DNA of 64,000 nucleotides from Tessaracoccus bendigoensis DSM 12906 (GTDB lineage: Bacteria; Actinomycetota; Actinomycetes; Propionibacteriales; Propionibacteriaceae): the NCBI RefSeq assembly GCF_900141915.1, contig NZ_FQZG01000015.1, positions 1-64,000 of the forward strand, written 5' to 3'. The position numbers and the translations under genes are program-made. The notes below the pieces were generated by a model. It worked only from the letters and a program-made list of their open reading frames with translations. It did not search any database and was not told the DNA's origin. This document shows, in pieces, positions 41,205 through 48,662 of the stretch. Within the stretch, counting starts at the first letter, position 1. Every line of letters starts with the position of its first letter.

Positions 41205-42221
41205 CTAGCGCGGCGGCGCGGTGGTCGCGCGGACGACGAGTTCGGTCGGGATGACGACCCGCTGCTGCGGCAATTGCGTCTTCGACCGGATCTGTTCAAT
41301 GACCAGGCGGACCAGTTCGTGGCCGATCTGCTCGAAGTCCTGGCGCACGGTCGTCAGCGGTGACGGCAGGTAGGCGCTGATGCTGAGATCGTCGAACCCG
41401 ACGACGGACACGTCGGACGGGGTCTCCCGGCCCGCTTCATGGAAGGCCCGCAACGCCCCGATCGCCATCTCATCGTTCGCGCAGAAGATGGCCGTCACCT
41501 CGGGGTCCGCGGCGAGGCGTTGACCGAGCCGGTAGCCGGATTCGGCCGTCCAGTCGCCGTGGAGAGGTTCGGGTGCCCTGATGCCGGCCTGCTCCAGGGC
41601 CCGTTGCCAGCCCGCGGCCCGGGCCTGTGCCGGATCGGAGTCGGCGGGGCCCGCAATGTGGTGCACGCTGGTGTGGCCGAGGCCCAGCAGGTGTGCGGTC
41701 GCGGCGCCGCTGCCCTGCAGATGGTCGGAACTCACCGCCGAGTACAACCCCATGAGTCGCGAATCGGAGACCGACACCGGGAGGCTTCTGGGCAGCGAAA
41801 GGGTTTCGGGTGTCTGCTCCGCTCGGAGGATGACGAGGCCGTCGATCGCCTGGTTCGACAGCCGGGAAGCCGCCGACTCCCAGCCGTCGGCCTCCTGCGA
41901 CTGCACGTTGACGATCGTGACGCCGAAGTTCGCTGCCCTGGCCGCCTGGATCACCGCCGACGTCGTGAGCGATTCACCGGTGCGCTCGAAACGGTGTGCC
42001 ATCAGGCCGATCGTGTGGAAGGCGCCGTTGCGCAGCGCGCGGGCCGCGTAATTGGGGGTGTAGCCCAGTTGCCCCATCGCCTCCTGAACCTTCTGCCTGG
42101 TCTCGGGGCGCACGTTCTCGGCGCCGGTCGACACGCGCGACACCGTCTGGGCGGACACGCCTGCCAGTCGGGCGACGTCCCCGATGGACGCGCCCTTCCT
42201 GCGTTGCTTGGGCGGGGGCAT
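41205..42221 (-). CDS. LacI-family transcriptional regulator of the beta-galactoside operon
   Basis: The 338-residue repressor has the N-terminal LacI helix-turn-helix (SIGDVARLAGVSAQTVSRVSTG) with the hinge helix (AARALRNG), then a periplasmic-binding-protein-like sugar-sensing domain (TIGLMAHRF, VSSDHLQGSGAATAHLLGLGH, FCANDEMAIGALRAFHEAG, VVGFDDLSISAYLPSPLTTV). I chose ATG 42221 because a perfect AAAGGAGGTGA lies upstream; a GTG at 42233 touches that site and is unlikely. The gene is divergent from the GH35/ABC operon and almost surely represses it in the absence of a galactoside. Two CG-centred pseudo-palindromes lie in the gap. Confidence 0.92.
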   Translation of the reverse strand: MPPPKQRRKGASIGDVARLAGVSAQTVSRVSTGAENVRPETRQKVQEAMGQLGYTPNYAARALRNGAFHTIGLMAHRFERTGESLTTSAVIQAARAANFGVTIVNVQSQEADGWESAASRLSNQAIDGLVILRAEQTPETLSLPRSLPVSVSDSRLMGLYSAVSSDHLQGSGAATAHLLGLGHTSVHHIAGPADSDPAQARAAGWQRALEQAGIRAPEPLHGDWTAESGYRLGQRLAADPEVTAIFCANDEMAIGALRAFHEAGRETPSDVSVVGFDDLSISAYLPSPLTTVRQDFEQIGHELVRLVIEQIRSKTQLPQQRVVIPTELVVRATTAPPR

Positions 42222-42249
42222 GAGTTGGGTCACCTCCTTTGGCTGGTTT

Positions 42250-42261
42250 GTCTACGTTAAC
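42250..42261. promoter_or_regulatory. Candidate LacI operator 1
   Basis: GTCTACGTTAAC is an imperfect palindrome centred on CG, the usual centre of LacI-family operators. It lies near the LacI start and could mediate autoregulation. Confidence 0.5.
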
Positions 42262-42344
42262 ACGAGTAGACGGGCACTTGAAGAGGTAGGCCAGTTAACC
42301 TGATTTCACAAGGCGTGTTGCGCATCCAAAGGCATGGTGTTCTA

Positions 42345-42360
42345 ATGGTGACGTAAACAT
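42345..42360. promoter_or_regulatory. Candidate LacI operator 2
   Basis: ATGGTGACGTAAACAT is a CG-centred imperfect palindrome, 24 bp before the GH35 start and likely overlapping its promoter. It shares ACGT.AAC with operator 1. Confidence 0.5.
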
Positions 42361-42384
42361 TGTGAGGCTCAGTGAGGAGTGGAT

Positions 42385-44121
42385 GTGTCCTTCGAGGTCG
42401 CCGACGACGGCTTCCGGTGCGATGGTGAGCCGTTCCGGATCATCTCCGGGTCGCTGCACTACTTCCGCGTGCATCCCGACCAGTGGGACGACCGGCTGCG
42501 CAAGGCCCGGCAACTGGGCCTGAACACCATCGACACCTACGTCGCCTGGAACTTCCACTCCAGCCGCGAAGGGGAGTTCCGCACCGACGGCTGGCGCGAC
42601 CTCGGCCGCTTCCTCGACCTCGCCGAGGCTCACGGGCTGTACGCGATCGTCCGCCCCGGCCCCTACATCTGTGCCGAGTGGCGCAACGCCGGCCTACCGA
42701 CCTGGCTGACGGCGCGTCCCGGCATCAAAGTGCGCACCAGCGACCCCCTCTACCTCGATGCGACCGCCGACTTCTACCGCGCGGTCCTTCCCATCGTCGC
42801 CGACCGCCAGGTCAGCCGGGGCGGAAACGTCGTCATGGTCCAGGTCGAGAACGAATACGGGGCCTACGGCGACGACGCCGCCTACCTGCGCTCACTGGTG
42901 GCGCTCATCAGGGGGCAGGGCATCGACGTGCCGCTGTTTACCTGCGACCAGGCCAACGACGAGATGCTGACGCGGGGCGGGTTGCCGGAGCTGCTGCGCA
43001 CCGGCACCTTCGGGTCGCGCTCCAAGGAGCGGCTCGCCACTCTGCGCCGCCACCAGCCCACGGGGCCGCTGATGTGTACCGAGTTCTGGAACGGCTGGTT
43101 CGACAGCTGGGGTCAGCAGCACCACACCACCGCCGCCCAGGAGAGCGCCGCCGACCTCGACGACCTCCTCGCGGCCGGCGCCTCCGTCAACTTGTACATG
43201 CTGCACGGCGGCACCAACTTCGGGCTCAACAACGGCGCCAACGACAAGGGCGTCTACGTCCCGATCACGACGTCCTACGACTACGACGCACCGCTTCGCG
43301 AGGACGGCGCGCCCGGGCCGAAGTTCCACGCCTTCCGAGAGGTGATCTCCCGCCACGCACCGGTGCCGGCAGAGGCGCCGTCCGAGTTCGTACCCGCCCC
43401 CGAGTTCGAGGTGGATCTAGGCCACTCCGACTGGACCGCCGTCCTACCCGAGAGTTTCGAGAGCTTCGACCGGCTCCCCGAGCAGGACGAGGTCGACCCG
43501 GAGGCTATCTTCGCCGTCTATGAGGCCGACGTCACCGCTGACGACCAGGTGGTCGTGTTCGACGAGGTGCGCGACCGGGTGTTCGGGTTCCTCGACTCGT
43601 TGCCCATCGGTTCCGTCGAACGCACCCAGCACCAGCGCGCTTTGACGCTGCCGGGGGCCGGGCGGTTGCGTCTCCTCGTCGAAGACCTCGGCCGGGTCAA
43701 CTACGCCGCACGGCTCGGTGAGTCGAAGGGCCTGATCGGCCCCGCCCGGACGGCCGTGCGCGAGCTCACGAACTGGCGGATCGCCGCCGTCGACCACGAT
43801 TCGCTGCCGACTCTGACCGACGGCGCCGACACGCTCCCCGTCGGTCGGCCGGTGGCTGGCCCGGTGCTGCTCAGCGGCACCTTCGACGCCGCGGGCGTCG
43901 ACCTGTTCCTCGACACCAGCGGGTTCGGCACCGGCATCGTCTGGATCAACGGCGTGCTGCTCGGTCGCTACTGGTCGGCCGGCCCCACGACGACCATGTT
44001 CGTGCCGGGCCCCCTGCTGCGTGAGCAGCACAACTCGATCGTGGTCTGGGAGCTGGCAGCAGCCTCCCGCCCGGTCGCCAAATTTGTTTCAGACCCGCAA
44101 CTCGGCCACACCGAGGCATAG
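42385..44121 (+). CDS. Glycoside hydrolase family 35 beta-galactosidase
   Basis: The 578-residue cytoplasmic enzyme has the GH35 TIM barrel with SGSLHYFRVHPDQWDDRL, RPGPYICAEW, the acid/base Glu in VQVENEYG and the nucleophile Glu in CTEFWNGWFD, followed by C-terminal beta-domains (about 370-578). It releases terminal beta-galactose from oligosaccharides brought in by the downstream ABC system. No signal peptide is present, so hydrolysis is intracellular. The GTG at 42385 is preferred because GAGGAG is spaced five bases upstream; a GTG six bases earlier overlaps that site. It begins an operon with two permeases and a binding protein, divergent from the LacI gene. Confidence 0.92.
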   Translation: MSFEVADDGFRCDGEPFRIISGSLHYFRVHPDQWDDRLRKARQLGLNTIDTYVAWNFHSSREGEFRTDGWRDLGRFLDLAEAHGLYAIVRPGPYICAEWRNAGLPTWLTARPGIKVRTSDPLYLDATADFYRAVLPIVADRQVSRGGNVVMVQVENEYGAYGDDAAYLRSLVALIRGQGIDVPLFTCDQANDEMLTRGGLPELLRTGTFGSRSKERLATLRRHQPTGPLMCTEFWNGWFDSWGQQHHTTAAQESAADLDDLLAAGASVNLYMLHGGTNFGLNNGANDKGVYVPITTSYDYDAPLREDGAPGPKFHAFREVISRHAPVPAEAPSEFVPAPEFEVDLGHSDWTAVLPESFESFDRLPEQDEVDPEAIFAVYEADVTADDQVVVFDEVRDRVFGFLDSLPIGSVERTQHQRALTLPGAGRLRLLVEDLGRVNYAARLGESKGLIGPARTAVRELTNWRIAAVDHDSLPTLTDGADTLPVGRPVAGPVLLSGTFDAAGVDLFLDTSGFGTGIVWINGVLLGRYWSAGPTTTMFVPGPLLREQHNSIVVWELAAASRPVAKFVSDPQLGHTEA

Positions 44122-44129
44122 GAGGTGCC

Positions 44130-45038
44130 ATGACCCAGACAGCGGCCCCGACGATGAGGAAACCGCGCCGCAACTGGCGCGGATGGATGTTCGTCGGCCC
44201 ATTTCTCTTCTTCTTCGCGATCGTGTTCGTAGCCCCGCTGCTTTACGCCATCTACCTGTCGTTCTTCCAACCAAAGATGGTCTGGGGCGTTTCGCAGGGC
44301 GAGCAGTTCATCGGCTTCGACAACTACATCAAGCTGTTCACCGACCCGAACTTCTGGTCCGGCGTGATCGGGGTCGGCCTGTTCCTGCTGATCCAGGTGC
44401 CGATCATGCTGATCATCTCCATGTACCTGGCGCTCGCCATCGACTCCGGCCGCCTTTGGGGGTCCAGCTTCTTCCGAGTCTCGGTGTTCCTGCCCTACGC
44501 CATCCCAGCAGTCGTCGCGACGCTGATGTGGGGGTTCATGTACGGCACAAGGTACGGTGTGATGAGCGAGGTGAACAATCTGTTCGGTACCTCGATCGAC
44601 TTCTTCAGCCCTTCGCTGATCTGGGTCGGGATCGGCAACATCGTTACCTGGGAGTTCATCGGCTACAACATGCTGATCTTCTACTCGGCGCTGAAAACGA
44701 TCCCCGGCTCGCTTTATGAGGCAGCCGCGATCGACGGCGCCAGCGAATGGAACATCATCAGGGCCATCAAGCTGCCCGCGATCCGCGGCTCCATGATGAT
44801 CGCGATGATCTTCTCCGTGATCGGCAGCTTCCAACTGTTCAACGAGCCCAATGTGCTCCAGCAGATGGCCGGGAACACGATCACCACCTACTTCACCCCG
44901 AACTTCTACGCGTTCCACCTCGCGTTCGAGGCCAACAACCCCAGCTACTCGGCGACCCTGGCGATCGTCATGGGCGTCATCACCGTCGCGGTGGCCTACA
45001 TCGTCCAGCTCTGGGGAGCCAAGGGAGGGGTCAAGTGA
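44130..45038 (+). CDS. ABC sugar transporter permease (MalF/CUT1 type)
   Basis: The 302-residue permease has six transmembrane segments and the inner-membrane permease EAA loop EAAAIDGASEWNIIRAIKLP near residue 195. N-terminal residues (RKPRRNWRGWMFVGPFLFFF) and family length fit CUT1 sugar permeases. It pairs with the next permease to form the channel. A strong AGGAGG precedes the ATG, 8 bp after the GH35 stop. No ABC ATPase is present in the operon, so a shared MsmK-type ATPase elsewhere must energise it. Confidence 0.92.
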   Translation: MTQTAAPTMRKPRRNWRGWMFVGPFLFFFAIVFVAPLLYAIYLSFFQPKMVWGVSQGEQFIGFDNYIKLFTDPNFWSGVIGVGLFLLIQVPIMLIISMYLALAIDSGRLWGSSFFRVSVFLPYAIPAVVATLMWGFMYGTRYGVMSEVNNLFGTSIDFFSPSLIWVGIGNIVTWEFIGYNMLIFYSALKTIPGSLYEAAAIDGASEWNIIRAIKLPAIRGSMMIAMIFSVIGSFQLFNEPNVLQQMAGNTITTYFTPNFYAFHLAFEANNPSYSATLAIVMGVITVAVAYIVQLWGAKGGVK

Positions 45039-45949
45039 TGACCACAGCAACCGCACCGCGCATGAGGGCCAAGGCACTCAAGGGCAACCACGTCGGCCTC
45101 GCTCCGAAGAAGTCGATCGTCCTGACCGTGGTCACGGCACTGTTCGTGATCTACGCGCTCATCCCGCTCATCTGGCTGCTCATCAGCTCCACGAAGACCC
45201 AGTCCGACTACGTCTCGACGTTCGGGTTCGCCTTCGGTGATTCGTTCGCACTGATCGACAACATCAAGGCGACCTTCGCGTACCGCGACGGCATCTTCGG
45301 GCGTTGGTTCCTCAACACCTTGCTTTACGTCGTCGTCGGTGCGGGTGGCGCGACCCTGCTCGCGGTGCTCGGCGGTTACGGCCTGGCCAAGTACAAGTTC
45401 CCAGGGCGACGGGGCGTCATCGCCCTGGTGATGGGTGCCATCGCGGTGCCCAGCACCGCACTTACCGTCCCACTGTTCCTGATGTTCAGTCGGATCGGTA
45501 TCGTCAACACCCCCTGGGCCGTCATCATCCCGTGCCTGATCACCCCGTTCGGCTTCTACCTGATGTGGGTGTTCTCCGCCGAGGCGGTGCCGGACGAACT
45601 GCTGGAGGCCGCCCGGGTCGACGGGTCGAGCGAGTTCAACACGTTCTTCAAGATCTCGCTGCCGCTGCTCGGCCCTGGCATCGTGACGGTGGCCCTCTTC
45701 GCGATCGTGGCCACCTGGAACAACTACTTCCTCCCATTGATCATGCTCACCTCGGAGGAATGGAAGCCGCTGACCACCGGCCTCAACGACATCAAGCTGC
45801 AGACCTACTCGGCGGCCGGTGGGGCGAACCCGCTCCAGAACATCATCATCACCGGTTCGCTGCTGACCATCATCCCCCTGATCATCGCCTTCCTGTTCCT
45901 GCAGCGCTACTGGCAATCCGGTCTCTCCGCCGGCAGCGTCAAGGAATAG
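45038..45949 (+). CDS. ABC sugar transporter permease (MalG/CUT1 type)
   Basis: The 303-residue permease has six transmembrane segments and the EAA loop LEAARVDGSSEFNTFFKISLP about residue 190. It matches the MalG half of CUT1 importers. It begins at the ATG overlapping the stop of the first permease (TGATG), with AAGGGAGGGG upstream. An upstream in-frame extension is not real. It likely forms a heterodimer with the preceding protein. Confidence 0.92.
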   Translation: MTTATAPRMRAKALKGNHVGLAPKKSIVLTVVTALFVIYALIPLIWLLISSTKTQSDYVSTFGFAFGDSFALIDNIKATFAYRDGIFGRWFLNTLLYVVVGAGGATLLAVLGGYGLAKYKFPGRRGVIALVMGAIAVPSTALTVPLFLMFSRIGIVNTPWAVIIPCLITPFGFYLMWVFSAEAVPDELLEAARVDGSSEFNTFFKISLPLLGPGIVTVALFAIVATWNNYFLPLIMLTSEEWKPLTTGLNDIKLQTYSAAGGANPLQNIIITGSLLTIIPLIIAFLFLQRYWQSGLSAGSVKE

Positions 45950-46004
45950 CCCGAAGGCCTCCGTCCATCAACCAACACCCAATCCCTTCACTGTTGAGAG
46001 GAAC

Positions 46005-47336
46005 ATGTCCATGATTTCCAAGAAGTTGGTCGGCGTCGCACTGGCGTCGGTCCTGGCCATCGGCCTGAGCGCCTGCGGTGGCGGCGAGTCGTCGTCGACG
46101 CCGTCCGCGCAGGGCAGCGACTCCGCAACCGGCGAGCAGACCACCCTGACGGTGTGGGGCTGGGAGCCGACGCTCACCCCGGTCGTCGAGGCGTTCCAGG
46201 AGTCCCACCCGAACATCAAGATCGACCTGCAGAACGTCGGTGGCGCTGGCGACACCTACACCAAGCTGGACAACGCGATCGCGGCGGGCTCGGGTGCGCC
46301 CGACGTCGCGCAGATCGAGTACTACGCCGTCGGCCAGTACGCCATCCCCGGTCGCCTCGCCGACCTGACGCAGTTCGGCGCCGCCGACCTGGCGGACCAG
46401 TACACGACCGGTACCTGGAATGCCGTGACGCTCGCCGACAGCGGCCAGGTCTACGGGCTGCCCGTTGACTCGGGGCCGATGGCCCTGTTCTACAACGAAG
46501 AGGTCTTCACCCAGGCTGGTGTGACCACACCTCCCGCCACGTGGGATGAGTTCTATGAGGCCGCCAAGAAGATCCGTGCCCTCGGCCCGAACAGCTACAT
46601 CACCTCCGACAACGGCGACGCCGGCTTCGCCACCTCGATGATGTGGCTCGCAGGCGGTAACCCGTTCGGCGTCGAAGGCGACTCGGTCACGATCGACCTC
46701 GGCGATGAGGGCGTCCTCAAGTTCGCCGACTTCTGGCAGAAGATGATCGATGAGGACCTGATCAACACCACGGTCGCCGGCTGGTCTGACGACTGGTTCA
46801 AGGGCCTGGGCGACGGCTCGCTCGCCTCGCTCATCACCGGCGCCTGGATGCCCGCGAACCTGATCGGTTCCGCGCCCGATGCGGCAGGCAAGTTCCGCGT
46901 CGCCACCACCCCGGTGCCCGAGGCTGGAACCACGGCCAACGCCGAGAACGGTGGCTCGTCCATCGCGATCCTCGAATCGAGCGAGAAGAAGGAGGCCGCC
47001 TACGAGTTCCTGCAGTACGTCAGCAACGGTGACGGCGTCGCCATCCGCGTCGCCGGTGGCAACTTCCCCGCGACCAAGGCCGAGCTGGCCGACGCCGAAT
47101 GGCAGGGCTACACCGATGAGTACTTCGGTGGCCAGGAGTACAACAAGGTGCTGGCGCAGGCCGCTGACGACGTGCTTCCCGGCTGGAGCTACCTGCCGTT
47201 CCAGGTTTACGCCAACTCCATTTTCGGCGACAAGGTCTCCGGCGCCTACACCGGTTCGGGCAACCTGACCGAGGCGTTCGCAGCGTGGCAGACCGATCTG
47301 GAGTCCTACGCGAAGAGCAACGGCTTCATGCAGTGA
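46005..47336 (+). CDS. ABC sugar-binding lipoprotein
   Basis: The 443-residue precursor has a lipoprotein signal ending GLSACGGG and a Ser/Gly-rich linker, then a cluster B substrate-binding fold (TLTVWGWEPTLTPVVEAFQ, QIEYYAVGQYAIPGRLADLT, YGLPVDSGPMALFYN, AWMPANLIG). It captures the galactoside outside the membrane for the two permeases. The start is supported by AGAGGA directly upstream. It ends the operon, 19 bp before a clear hairpin terminator. Confidence 0.92.
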   Translation: MSMISKKLVGVALASVLAIGLSACGGGESSSTPSAQGSDSATGEQTTLTVWGWEPTLTPVVEAFQESHPNIKIDLQNVGGAGDTYTKLDNAIAAGSGAPDVAQIEYYAVGQYAIPGRLADLTQFGAADLADQYTTGTWNAVTLADSGQVYGLPVDSGPMALFYNEEVFTQAGVTTPPATWDEFYEAAKKIRALGPNSYITSDNGDAGFATSMMWLAGGNPFGVEGDSVTIDLGDEGVLKFADFWQKMIDEDLINTTVAGWSDDWFKGLGDGSLASLITGAWMPANLIGSAPDAAGKFRVATTPVPEAGTTANAENGGSSIAILESSEKKEAAYEFLQYVSNGDGVAIRVAGGNFPATKAELADAEWQGYTDEYFGGQEYNKVLAQAADDVLPGWSYLPFQVYANSIFGDKVSGAYTGSGNLTEAFAAWQTDLESYAKSNGFMQ

Positions 47337-47354
47337 GCAATTGACGCTGCCGTA

Positions 47355-47392
47355 CCGCACCCCGTCACCTCTCCGGAGGCGGCGGGGTGCGG
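47355..47392 (+). terminator. Hairpin terminator of the beta-galactoside operon
   Basis: CCGCACCCCG (47355-47364) pairs perfectly with CGGGGTGCGG (47383-47392), with a CTCCGGAG palindrome in the loop. No U tract follows, as is common for actinobacterial terminators. Confidence 0.65.
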
Positions 47393-47533
47393 CGCATCCG
47401 GGGGCCATGGACAGGGCGGTCGCAGTGGTTGAGCACATGGTCGCCCGATTGGGGAGCTGGCACCGTGAGGCGTACGATTTGTAGTAGAGGAATGCAGAAA
47501 CAGCCAATCAACAGGACGTCGGGGAGGACGAGC

Positions 47534-47983
47534 ATGCCTGTAACAGTTGCTGAATGCGAGATTTCCGAAGCGGTGGTGATCCGCGCCAACCAGAGCGTGC
47601 GGGCGGCGGCGAAACTGATGGAATCCCACAACACCGATCTGGTGGTGGTGGTTGACAAGGATGCGATCGCCGGAGTCGTGACGGCCACGGACCTGGTCTG
47701 GCGCGTGTACGCCGTCGGCGGCACGGGCAACGATGAGATCAGCGGCGTTTGCGACGGAGACGTGGTGGTTGCCTCCACGCAGGACCGGGTCAGCGACGTG
47801 GTGGACAAGGTGCAGGAGACGGGGGCCCGGCGCGTGCTGGTCCACGACGACGGCGACCTGATCGGCACGCTGGCACGCGAAGACCTGTTCGAGCGGACCG
47901 GCCGCCCGGTTAAGGCGGTCTCGCCGCATGTGGTGGGAAGTCGTTTCGCGCAGCGGTCGAGGGAGACCGTGGCCGTCGGCTGA
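47534..47983 (+). CDS. CBS-domain-pair protein
   Basis: The 149-residue cytoplasmic protein consists of two CBS domains: VVIRANQSVRAAAKLMESHNTDLVVVVD...GVVTATDLVWRV and VVASTQDRVSDVVDKVQETGARRVLVHDDGDLIGTLAREDLF. CBS pairs bind adenosyl nucleotides and act as energy or redox sensors. There is no catalytic partner domain. ATG 47534 has GGGGAGGACGAG upstream; the open frame before it overlaps the preceding terminator and is unlikely. It stands alone before a repeat-rich gap. Confidence 0.88.
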   Translation: MPVTVAECEISEAVVIRANQSVRAAAKLMESHNTDLVVVVDKDAIAGVVTATDLVWRVYAVGGTGNDEISGVCDGDVVVASTQDRVSDVVDKVQETGARRVLVHDDGDLIGTLAREDLFERTGRPVKAVSPHVVGSRFAQRSRETVAVG

Positions 47984-47999
47984 CACTGCCGCTGGGCGG

Positions 48000-48130
48000 C
48001 TAGTCCCGCTGGGCTGTGAGACCCGCTGGGCGGCTGGGCGGTTAGGCCCGCTGGGCGGCTGGGCGGTTAGGCCCGCTGGGCGGTTAGGCCCGCTGGGCAG
48101 CTGGGCGGTTAGGCCCGCTGGGCGGTTAGG
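48000..48130. repeat. GGGCGGTTAGGCCCGCT tandem repeat region
   Basis: Seven or so overlapping units of GGCGGTTAGGCCCGCTGGGC with GGCGGCT variants fill this stretch, in 17- and 26-bp spacings. It lies just downstream of the CBS gene and before three family B copies. No coding content is supported. Confidence 0.7.
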
Positions 48131-48181
48131 CCGTCAGGCGGCAGCCGCTCTCGGGCGCGGGCTCGTCCGGGCCGGACCTCG

Positions 48182-48425
48182 GAAAATCGACCAGTGGTCG
48201 ATTTTGGTGTGTCTGGGGTCGAGTATCGGCCAGTGCCTTGTTGTCTGGGGGTGTGGGGGCCGGATCGGGGCTTGTGAAAATCGACCAGTGGTCGATTTTG
48301 GTGTGTCTGGGGTCGAGTATCGACCACTGCCTTGTTGTCTGGGGCTGTGGGGGCCGGGGTCGGTTGGGCGAGGATCGGCCAGTGGTCGATTTTGGTGTGT
48401 CTGGGGTCGAGGATCGGCCACTACC
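48182..48425 (+). repeat. Family B elements, copies 5-7, in 94-bp tandem
   Basis: Three direct copies begin at 48182, 48276 and about 48370, spaced 94 bp apart. Each has AAAATCGACCA and TGGTCGATTTT arms (copy 7 begins GGATCGGCCA), then GGTGTGTCTGGGGTCGAG, then ATCGGCCAGTGCC or a variant. Spacers share TTGTTGTCTGGGG. A partial copy (CCAGTGGTCGATTCT) lies at 48639-48654 beside the 3' end of the LysM-BTAD gene. Confidence 0.9.
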
Positions 48426-48538
48426 CGGAGCCCATCCGATCAAGTCGTGGGTCGGACCGCCCTTTGTCCCGGCGCGTCGCCCGGGTCCAGTGACCCCCAG
48501 CCGCCGCGCCCCTGTGTTAGGTGACTGGCGTCAAACCA

Positions 48539-48554
48539 TGCCACAGCTGTGGTG
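48539..48554. promoter_or_regulatory. Palindromic site similar to the one upstream of the DUF308 gene
   Basis: TGCCACAGCTGTGGTG contains the perfect 12-bp palindrome CCACAGCTGTGG and matches 14 of 16 positions of the site at 37399-37414. No gene starts nearby, so its role is unclear. Confidence 0.35.
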
Positions 48555-48662
48555 TACCGGATGGCGCGACCTGACACCCCTACGTCTGGATATGGACCCA
48601 GCCCTGAAACTTCGGGCGACGAACCCGACGACGCCGACCCAGTGGTCGATTCTCCCCGTGTA

